A stretch of 7,969 bases of DNA from Rhodocyclaceae bacterium (GTDB taxonomy: Bacteria > Pseudomonadota > Gammaproteobacteria > Burkholderiales > Rhodocyclaceae): the NCBI GenBank assembly GCA_030682595.1, contig JAUXNZ010000070.1:1-7969 (forward strand), written 5' to 3'. Below the pieces are notes generated by a model, which worked only from the letters and a program-made list of their open reading frames with translations, searched no databases and had not been told where the DNA came from. Positions within the stretch are counted from its first letter, which is position 1. Each line of letters opens with the position of its first letter. The position numbers and the translations under genes were made by a program. Positions 1 to 5,121 of the stretch are shown here, one piece after another.

Positions 1-2
1 TT

Positions 3-311
3 TTCTATCATTCCAGTTGCGCGGAACCCGGGATTGCCGGACTGGCCGAGGTGGCCCAACGGGCCTATCCCGACCGCACCCAGTTCGATCCCGCCAGCCC
101 CTATTTCGACCCGAAATCCACGCCGGAAAATCCGCGCTGGGTGAATGTCGATGTGCGTGTCGTGAAGAAAACGCGGCTGGTCGCGCTCGGCGAGTTGCGC
201 GCCCATCCGGAACTCGCTAACCTGCGCGCGCTGCAGCGCGGCAACCGTTTGTCGATCACGCCGGTCGATCCGGCCGAGTGGCATTTCATCACAGGGAGAC
301 TGATTGCATGA
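3..311 (+). CDS. EVE-domain protein, C-terminal part (5' end outside window)
   Basis: This reading frame is open at the left edge of the window and ends with TGA at 309-311, leaving 102 residues. It begins FYHSSCAEPGIAGLAEVA, then has a YPDRTQFD segment, a YFDPKS..NPRW segment, VDVR, and a final LQRGNRLSITPV stretch. This is the usual order of the C-terminal half of EVE-domain proteins (thymocyte nuclear protein 1-like). In known EVE proteins the fold is PUA-like and is thought to bind modified nucleobases in DNA or RNA. No catalytic role can be assigned here. GTG at 51 is an internal valine, not the start, because conserved sequence continues upstream of it. The stop overlaps the start of the transporter gene in an ATGA arrangement, which suggests co-transcription and translational coupling. 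Confidence 0.88.
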   Translation, partial: FYHSSCAEPGIAGLAEVAQRAYPDRTQFDPASPYFDPKSTPENPRWVNVDVRVVKKTRLVALGELRAHPELANLRALQRGNRLSITPVDPAEWHFITGRLIA

Positions 312-1102
312 CCTGGTTGTTGGGTTATCTGGCGCTCGGCGCGGTGGCGGGGTTTTTCGCCGGATTGCTGGGCGTCGGCGGCGGCGCGATCATGGTGCCC
401 GTGCTGGCGCTGATGTTTGCCGCGCAGGGCATGCCCGCAGAACATGTGATGCATCTGGCCCTTGGCACCTCGATGGCGGCCATCATCTTTACTTCGCTGT
501 CCAGTCTGTTTGCCCATCACCGCCATGGCGCAGTGATCTGGCCCATCGTCAAGGTCATCACGCCGGGCGTCGCGATCGGCACCTTTGCCGGGGCGCAACT
601 TGCCAGCCTCATGGCGACGCGGCCGCTGGCGATCTTTTTTGCGCTCTTCATGAGTTATGTCGCCTTCCAGATGTTGGCGAACATCAAGCCCAAGCCGTCG
701 CGGCAGTTGCCCGGCGTGCTGGGCATGTATGCGGTGGGCAGCGGCATCGGCGCGATTTCGGCCCTGGTCGCGATTGGCGGCGGCTCGCTCTCCGTTCCAT
801 TCATGACCTGGTGCAACATCAAGATGCACCATGCCATCGGCACTTCGGCGGCGATCGGTCTGCCCATCGCCGTGGCGGGCACGGGTGGCTACCTGCTCGG
901 CGGCCTGCGCGTCACCGACCTGCCTCCCGGCAGCTTCGGTTACATCTACCTGCAGGCCTTGGCTGCCTGCGTGGCGATGAGCATGCTGACCGCGCCGCTC
1001 GGCGCCAGAGCCGCACACAGCCTGCCCGTGGCGACGCTGAAAAAGATCTTTGCCGGCGTGATCCTGCTACTGGTGGCCAAGATGGTGCACGGCCTGCTTT
1101 GA
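308..1102 (+). CDS. TauE/SafE (TSUP) family membrane transporter
   Basis: The 264-residue protein is almost entirely hydrophobic, with about eight membrane-spanning stretches. It shows the internal duplication typical of the TauE/SafE (formerly DUF81) family. The first half has GLLGVGGG at residues 19-26 and a GTSMA motif at 53-57; the second half has AIGGGS at 155-160 and GTSAA at 178-182. Family members are inner-membrane exporters of sulfite, sulfoacetate or other small organosulfur anions. The substrate cannot be read from this sequence, and no sulfur-metabolism gene is adjacent. The ATG at 308 is preferred over an in-frame GTG at 278 because GGGAG at 294-298 lies 9 bases upstream, and because the membrane segment starts immediately (MTWLLGYL). 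The start overlaps the EVE gene stop, and the GGDEF gene follows after 10 bases. Confidence 0.9.
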   Translation: MTWLLGYLALGAVAGFFAGLLGVGGGAIMVPVLALMFAAQGMPAEHVMHLALGTSMAAIIFTSLSSLFAHHRHGAVIWPIVKVITPGVAIGTFAGAQLASLMATRPLAIFFALFMSYVAFQMLANIKPKPSRQLPGVLGMYAVGSGIGAISALVAIGGGSLSVPFMTWCNIKMHHAIGTSAAIGLPIAVAGTGGYLLGGLRVTDLPPGSFGYIYLQALAACVAMSMLTAPLGARAAHSLPVATLKKIFAGVILLLVAKMVHGLL

Positions 1103-1112
1103 GCATTTTCCC

Positions 1113-2180
1113 GTGACCCCGCTGCTGCATCATGTGGACCGGATCACCAACAGCCGCAATCGCGGTGCTGTCGAGGCGGCCGTGGTCACGGCGATCAACG
1201 AGATTCTCGGAGCGACGCGTACCGAACTGCACAAGGTCTTCATGCCGCCGGGCGAGGTGCTGGTCGGGTTAGCGGCCGAGATTGACGTTGGCGCGGCGGC
1301 CGGGGCGCGGACCTATGGCGAAGATTTTTCCTGGCCGGAGCAAGTCTGCTCGATCGAACACAGTCCCCACTTCCAGGTGTGCCTGGGCGGTGACGCCCCG
1401 CGCCAGGAGCGGCTGCCCGACGGCACCGCGCGCATCATTGTGCCGATCGACAATGCACTGCACGAACCCGATGCGTTTTTGCTGATCTTGCGGTCCGCGG
1501 CGCTGACGGCTTTCGAAATCGAGATCGTCCAGGGTTTTGTCAGGCTGCTGAAAAATTGCCTGGCTCTGCTCGATTACGGCGAGACCGATGCGATCACCGG
1601 CTTGCGCAACCGCAAGGCCTTCGATGCGTGCCTGGCCAGGATTCTGGCCAACCTGTCCGCGACGGATGATGAAGCGGCAGCCGCCCTGCCACACCCGTTG
1701 CCGTACTCCGGGGTGCAACCGGCGGCGCGCCACCACTGGCTCGGCGTGATGGACATTGACCGTTTCAAGCCGATCAATGAGCGCTGGGGTCGCCAGGTCG
1801 GCGACGCGGTGCTGGTACAGGCAGCCCAGTTGATGCGCGAGAGTTTTCGGATTCAGGACAAGCTGTTTCGCTTTGGCGGCGCGGAATTCGTCGCCCTGCT
1901 GCGGCCCGCCGAGTTTCCCCACGTCATGGCGACTTTCGAAAGATTCCGCGCCCTGATTGAGGCCTTCGATTTCCCCCGGGTCGGCCGCATCACCGTCAGC
2001 ATTGGTTTCTCAAACATCGGGCGCGGCGCTACGCCGTCGGCCATCCGGGACAACGCCGACGCGGCTCTCACCTGGGCCAAAGAGCATGGCCGCAACCAGT
2101 GCCACGCCTATGAAACCCTCGTCGCGGAAGGTAAACTGGCGCGGCGCGTGGCCGCTGTCTCGGAAAGCGAATCCTTTTAG
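1113..2180 (+). CDS. GGDEF-domain protein with degenerate active site (GGAEF) and intact I-site
   Basis: The 355-residue soluble protein has no signal peptide or membrane segment. Residues 1-150 form an unassigned, possibly GAF-like, N-terminal region. The GGDEF domain spans roughly 155-335, with DAITGLRNR at 159-167, DIDRFKPIN at 214-222, FRFGGAEF at 252-259 and TVSIGFS near 294-300. A low-complexity insert at about 181-208 interrupts the domain. The signature's third position, normally Asp or Glu and needed for metal binding and catalysis, is Ala257 (codon GCG at 1881-1883). Glycine-histidine in the usual GH..GD segment is Gly-Arg (R227). The inhibitory-site motif RxxD is intact at 246-249 (RIQD), five residues before GGAEF. 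Known proteins with this combination, such as PopA and PelD, bind c-di-GMP without making it, so a receptor role is the inference. The start is GTG at 1113, with no convincing ribosome-binding site; it lies 10 bases after the transporter gene. Confidence 0.9.
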   Translation: MTPLLHHVDRITNSRNRGAVEAAVVTAINEILGATRTELHKVFMPPGEVLVGLAAEIDVGAAAGARTYGEDFSWPEQVCSIEHSPHFQVCLGGDAPRQERLPDGTARIIVPIDNALHEPDAFLLILRSAALTAFEIEIVQGFVRLLKNCLALLDYGETDAITGLRNRKAFDACLARILANLSATDDEAAAALPHPLPYSGVQPAARHHWLGVMDIDRFKPINERWGRQVGDAVLVQAAQLMRESFRIQDKLFRFGGAEFVALLRPAEFPHVMATFERFRALIEAFDFPRVGRITVSIGFSNIGRGATPSAIRDNADAALTWAKEHGRNQCHAYETLVAEGKLARRVAAVSESESF

Positions 2181-2267
2181 CGCGAAATACGAAATTTGAC
2201 GCCGCGTTCATTGACGAGCGCAGCGAACAAACTTCGACCCCCGCCTCGGGGCTGGGGGCGGGGGGGG
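2181..2267 (+). repeat. Left copy of a ~90-base inverted repeat flanking the ParA gene
   Basis: This copy begins at the base after the GGDEF gene stop. Bases 2221-2245 are an exact 25-base inverted match to 3025-3049. The outer 41 bases (2181-2221) align without a gap to the complement of 3089-3049 with 30 identities. The inner end is a G-rich tract in both copies. Both repeats lie directly downstream of the stop of the gene outside them and in the same orientation relative to that gene. They could therefore be a dispersed 3'-end element or the terminal repeats of a small cassette. Confidence 0.85.
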
Positions 2268-2278
2268 CATGGGAAGGG
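2248..2278 (+). other. G-quadruplex-type G-run cluster
   Basis: Five G-runs occur on the plus strand: 2248-2251, 2254-2258, 2260-2267, 2271-2273 and 2276-2278, separated by one to three bases. This fits the classical four-run quadruplex pattern with short loops. The cluster lies in the 3' trailer of any transcript reading out of the GGDEF gene. A matching cluster sits in the right repeat, on the opposite strand. Confidence 0.6.
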
Positions 2279-2329
2279 CCTGACTTTCATGACGCGGGGT
2301 GATGTTTCACGCATCATGAAAGTTGGGCC
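2277..2329 (+). other. Long stem-loop overlapping the end of the ParA gene
   Basis: Bases 2277-2292 pair with 2314-2329 around a 21-base loop. The core is a perfect 10-base inverted repeat, ACTTTCATGA against TCATGAAAGT, flanked by GGCC on both sides. In a plus-strand RNA the two intervening positions form G-U pairs, giving 16 continuous pairs. In the minus-strand RNA the same positions are C-A mismatches. The structure therefore suits a transcript coming from the GGDEF gene better than the ParA mRNA. No T-run follows on either strand, so it is not a standard intrinsic terminator. It may act in termination with a factor, or protect the 3' end. Confidence 0.5.
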
Positions 2330-2949
2330 GAATCGGCCCAGCGCAGGATGGGCGCCCACTGTTCCTGGTCCTGGGCACTACGGGAAGCGGGCAGGTCGAA
2401 GATCGTCAGGCCATGCGCGGCGGCTTGCACATAGTTTTGCGTGTCACGCAGGTGGGCGATCACCGGCAGGCCGGTATCCACCAGAAACCGCTCCAGCTCA
2501 CCGGCCGCGCGCGTGCGCGCATCGACCCGCATGCCGACCACGGCAATCTCGATCTGCTGTTTGCGCACGCGCTTTTCCTCGAGCAAGGCGTCGAGAAAGT
2601 GACGCGTGGCGAGAATGTCGAACAGCGAAGGCTGCACGGGCACGATAACGCGGCCGACAAATTTCAGCACCTGGGCCAGTTTCTTGCCATGCAGTCCCGC
2701 CGGCGTATCGAGCACGACATGCGTGGCATCCTTCGGCGGGCGCGCCGGCTGGCCGGGCTGAATATCCCAGGTGGCGATGAACGGCAGCGTCGGCGCGCGC
2801 AGTTGCATCCAGGCGCGCGACGACTGCTGGCGGTCGATGTAGCCCAGCATGACGCGCCCCCCCCACCGCGCCAGCCAGCCGGCCAGGTTGGTCGCCAGCG
2901 TGCTCTTGCCCACGCCCCCTTTCGGGTTGGCGATCATGCAAACTTTCAT
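2314..2949 (-). CDS. Orphan ParA/MinD-family ATPase
   Basis: The 211-residue protein is a compact ParA-type deviant Walker ATPase. KGGVGKST at residues 10-17 supplies the signature lysine (K10) and the P-loop lysine (K15). D39 lies in the YIDRQQS segment, and VVLDTPAG at 78-85 is the Walker B region. The rest resembles the short ParA-like proteins common in proteobacteria (VPVQPSLFD at 103-111, LRDTQNY at 167-173). All nucleotide-handling residues appear present, so it is probably active. No parB gene and no centromere array are nearby, so its cargo is unknown: plasmid-like partitioning, protein positioning and a solitary regulatory role are all possible. The start at 2949 was chosen because GGAGGTGG at 2961-2968 lies 11 bases upstream and because the P-loop normally begins about ten residues from the N-terminus. 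An in-frame start at 3006 would run into the right repeat. The gene is convergent with the GGDEF gene and is bounded by inverted repeats. Confidence 0.92.
   Translation of the reverse strand: MKVCMIANPKGGVGKSTLATNLAGWLARWGGRVMLGYIDRQQSSRAWMQLRAPTLPFIATWDIQPGQPARPPKDATHVVLDTPAGLHGKKLAQVLKFVGRVIVPVQPSLFDILATRHFLDALLEEKRVRKQQIEIAVVGMRVDARTRAAGELERFLVDTGLPVIAHLRDTQNYVQAAAHGLTIFDLPASRSAQDQEQWAPILRWADSAQLS
2324..2340. repeat. 17-base palindrome inside the ParA 3' coding end
   Basis: TGGGCCGA and TCGGCCCA are perfect complements around a single central base. The palindrome lies inside the last codons of the ParA gene (Trp-Ala-Asp-Ser-Ala-Gln) and abuts the longer stem-loop at 2277-2329, competing with it for the GGCC arm. 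It could be a protein-binding site or a transcript hairpin, or a chance result of GC-rich codons. Confidence 0.5.
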
Positions 2950-2998
2950 GGTAGTTACTTCCACCTCCGTGCATGAAATCCGCAAAAAGCAAATAACG

Positions 2999-3089
2999 CC
3001 CCCCACCCCCAGCCCCCGCCCCGCGGCGGGGGTCGAAGTTTGTTCGCTGTGCTCATGGAGTTACCCGGCGTCTAATGTCGTATTTCACG
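2999..3089 (-). repeat. Right copy of the inverted repeat flanking the ParA gene
   Basis: This copy contains the exact inverted counterpart (3025-3049) of the 25-base core at 2221-2245, plus the diverged outer arm 3050-3089. The inner part is a C-rich tract on the plus strand with runs at 2999-3004, 3006-3010, 3013-3017 and 3019-3022, which means four G-runs on the minus strand. It begins 16 bases downstream of the quinone reductase stop in that gene's direction. The ParA promoter must lie between this repeat and 2970, or within the repeat. Confidence 0.85.
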
Positions 3090-3105
3090 TTAATTTGCAT
3101 GGCAC

Positions 3106-4089
3106 TCAAGGAATCAAGATTGTCGAGCCGGTCGTCTTGCGCGCGGCGAGGTCGGCGTGGGCCTGTGCGACATCTTTCAGCGCATAGGTCTGATTGACCT
3201 CGATCTTTACCCGGCCGCTCACCACCATGTCGAACAGTTCCTGCGCGCTTTGCACCAGATCGGCGCGCTTGGCGATATAGGTAAACAGCGACGGCCGCGT
3301 CAGGAACAGCGAGCCGCGCTTCGACAATTCCTGCGTATCCACGGGCGCCACCGGCCCCGCCGACTGGCCGAAGGTCACCATCATACCCAGCGGGCGCAGG
3401 CAGTCGAGCGATTTCATGAAGGTGTCGCCGCCGACCGAATCGTACACGACCGGCACGCCGACCTCCCCCATTCCGCCGGTAATCTCCTTGACCCGCTCGA
3501 CAAAGTTCTCGCGCGTATAGACGATGGGGTGATCGCAGCCGTGCGCCCTGGCCAGCGCCGCCTTCGCGTCCGAGCTGACCGTGCCGATCACCGTGGCGCC
3601 CAGCGCCTTGGCCCACTGGCAGACAATCAGGCCGACGCCGCCGGCGGCCGCCTGGATCAGGATGGTGTCATTGGCTTGAACCCGAAATGTGCGCCGCAGC
3701 AGATATTGCGCCGTCATGCCCTGCAGCATCATCGCGGCGGCCGTCTTGAAGTCGATGGCATCCGGCAGTTTCACCAGCCGGTCGGCGGGCAGGTTGCGCG
3801 CCTCGGCGTAAGCCCCCGGGGGGCCGCCGGCATAGGCGACGCGGTCGCCGACCCGGACTTCCGTGACGGCGCTGCCGACCGCCTCGACCACGCCGGCGCC
3901 TTCCAGCCCGAGGCCGCTCGGCAACTGCAGCGGATAGCGGCCGCTGCGGAAATAGATGTCGATGAAATTGAGGCCCACCGCCGCGTGACGCACGCGCGCC
4001 TCGTTGGGCGCGGGCTCGCCCACGCTGACCTCTTCCCAGCGCATGACTTCGGGACCGCCGGTTTCATAAATGCGGATGGCGTGACTCAT
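3106..4089 (-). CDS. qor: NADPH:quinone oxidoreductase (QorA type)
   Basis: The 327-residue protein has the same length as Escherichia coli QorA and resembles it throughout. It is a zinc-free member of the medium-chain dehydrogenase/reductase superfamily. It catalyses NADPH-dependent reduction of quinones, in QorA by a one-electron route; the cytoplasmic enzyme is taken to handle quinone or aldehyde stress. Visible marks are GGPEV at 11-15, NFID at 41-44, GLEGAGVVEAVG at 61-72, the nucleotide-binding AAAGGVGL at 147-154 with CQWAKALGA following, VVYDSVGGDT, and the C-terminal STILIP. The conserved catalytic-zinc cysteine and histidine ligands of alcohol dehydrogenases are absent, as expected. 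The ATG at 4087-4089 is preceded by GAGGA at 4097-4101, 7 bases away. The gene is transcribed towards the ParA gene but is probably its own unit, since the right inverted repeat lies between them. Confidence 0.93.
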   Translation of the reverse strand: MSHAIRIYETGGPEVMRWEEVSVGEPAPNEARVRHAAVGLNFIDIYFRSGRYPLQLPSGLGLEGAGVVEAVGSAVTEVRVGDRVAYAGGPPGAYAEARNLPADRLVKLPDAIDFKTAAAMMLQGMTAQYLLRRTFRVQANDTILIQAAAGGVGLIVCQWAKALGATVIGTVSSDAKAALARAHGCDHPIVYTRENFVERVKEITGGMGEVGVPVVYDSVGGDTFMKSLDCLRPLGMMVTFGQSAGPVAPVDTQELSKRGSLFLTRPSLFTYIAKRADLVQSAQELFDMVVSGRVKIEVNQTYALKDVAQAHADLAARKTTGSTILIP

Positions 4090-4131
4090 GTTTTTTTCCT
4101 CGTGGGCGAATGTTGCAAGGGCAGACGCGAC

Positions 4132-4160
4132 AAGCTACCTTGCCTGCGGGAGAAATTCAA
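4132..4160 (-). promoter_or_regulatory. Possible sigma70-type promoter for qor
   Basis: On the minus strand TTGAAT (4160-4155) and TAGCTT (4137-4132) are separated by 17 bases, which would give a leader of about 35 bases before the qor start codon. Each hexamer only partly matches consensus, so this is a tentative placement based on spacing and position. Confidence 0.3.
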
Positions 4161-4176
4161 TACTTGTCGACCGGCT

Positions 4177-4190
4177 GGGCCGGCCGGCCC
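4177..4190. repeat. GC-only perfect palindrome downstream of the second cyclase gene
   Basis: GGGCCGGCCGGCCC is a perfect 14-base palindrome. It lies 10 bases downstream of the stop codon of the minus-strand cyclase gene (4201) and upstream of the tentative qor promoter. As RNA it could form a five-pair hairpin with a GGCC loop. No T-run follows, so a terminator role is only possible, not shown. Confidence 0.4.
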
Positions 4191-4200
4191 GCGCATGGGG

Positions 4201-5013
4201 TCAGAGAAACAGGTTCTTGCCGTTCTTGATGAAGCTGAAGGCGTAGGCTTCCTGTCCCTCGGGGTATTCCTTGGTCTGGACGCAGCAGGGCGCCGCCTGG
4301 TAGCGCAGGTCGGTGGCCAGCTGCCCGGCGTTGCGGCTGGCGCCCTCGGTCAGGCGGTTGCCCGGGTAGGCGTTCATGAGCAGTTCGTAGGGCCGCCGTG
4401 CGGCATTCGCCATGCGCACGGCACCGACCATCGGCAGACCGACCAGGGTCAGGTCGCCGGCCACCGACGCGACATGGCAGGGGCCGGCGTCGATGCCGAT
4501 GGACAGCCCGACGCCGCTCGGCATGTTGCGCAGATTGGCGAGAAAGGCCGGGTAATAATAGCTACGGAAGCTTTCCATGACGGTGGCCGAGAAGGTCAGG
4601 ACAGTTTCCATCTGCGCGGCAAAGCCTTCGTCGACCAGCCAGTAGCAGATGAAGCCGTCGCCGGTGAACTTGTCGAACCAGCCGTTGTGATAGCAAAGCA
4701 CGGTGCGGAATTCGCCGACGAAGTCGTCAAGGATGTTGGCGAATTGCAGGATGTCGATCGACTCCTTCATCACTGAACTGGAGCGGCGGATGTCGGCCGT
4801 CATCACAATGGCTTCGACCGGCAGGCGCTCGGTGATGGCGCGGCGAATCCGCGGTGCAACGTCGGTGCGCGTCGGATCGAAACGGTCGCGCGGCGCATGC
4901 CGCTGCAACTGCCGGTCGACTTGCGCGCCGTGCAGGTCCTGAATGACCTCTTGCAGATGTTCAATGACGTTGATGCGGTCCATCGCGGGGGGCGCTTGAA
5001 TGCCCATGCTCAT
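4201..5013 (-). CDS. Class III nucleotide cyclase-domain protein, catalytically incomplete
   Basis: The 270-residue soluble protein has an unrecognised N-terminal ~65 residues, followed by a class III adenylate/guanylate cyclase homology domain at about 66-260. The first metal-binding aspartate is D74 (MTADIRRSS). The second is D119 in DKFTGDGF, 45 residues later, close to the usual 44. Lys115 and Thr189 occupy the base-selecting positions, and Arg200 the transition-state arginine position. The transition-state asparagine, expected in the VN..(A/S)R motif, is Val196 (TLVGLPMVGAVR). A homodimer would therefore be expected to be weak or inactive. It lies 108 bases downstream of the cyclase-hemerythrin gene on the same strand. 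The gap holds a small hairpin (5102-5119) but no clear terminator, so co-transcription is plausible. No ribosome-binding site is evident at the chosen ATG (5011-5013); in-frame ATGs at 5007 and 4983 are alternatives. It may be a pseudoenzyme, a regulatory subunit, or the second half of a heterodimer. Confidence 0.85.
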   Translation of the reverse strand: MSMGIQAPPAMDRINVIEHLQEVIQDLHGAQVDRQLQRHAPRDRFDPTRTDVAPRIRRAITERLPVEAIVMTADIRRSSSVMKESIDILQFANILDDFVGEFRTVLCYHNGWFDKFTGDGFICYWLVDEGFAAQMETVLTFSATVMESFRSYYYPAFLANLRNMPSGVGLSIGIDAGPCHVASVAGDLTLVGLPMVGAVRMANAARRPYELLMNAYPGNRLTEGASRNAGQLATDLRYQAAPCCVQTKEYPEGQEAYAFSFIKNGKNLFL

Positions 5014-5121
5014 GGCGGGGTGGATAGCTTAACACTTTGGTGGCAAGTCGTGCTCGACTTCCAGTAAAAGTCGGCGCTGGCGGGACGGCGTCAGTTGTCC
5101 CCCGCCAACCAGAGGGCGGCG

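Noticed and set aside
101..1018. 305-codon minus-strand frame opposite the EVE and transporter genes
   Set aside because: It is a shadow frame of the recognised plus-strand genes, with low-complexity Arg/His/Gly/Gln content.
1113..2180. Calling the GGDEF protein an active diguanylate cyclase
   Set aside because: The codon for the essential third signature residue is GCG (Ala), so synthase activity is not expected from the sequence.
2301..2317. TGTTTCACG resembling half of a chromosomal parS site near the ParA gene
   Set aside because: Only the left half of the parS palindrome is present and the right half does not match. No second copy or parB gene was seen, so it is probably chance.
2181..3089. 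Insertion sequence or transposon reading of the inverted-repeat-bounded segment
   Set aside because: There is no transposase or integrase, the only gene inside is ParA-like, and no convincing target-site duplication flanks the outer ends. It is kept as a finding but not called a mobile element.
3157..4776. Very long open frame (539 codons) on the plus strand opposite qor and the second cyclase
   Set aside because: It is antisense to two well-recognised genes, has a composition of Arg, His, Gly and Ala typical of a GC-rich shadow frame, and shows no recognisable domain.
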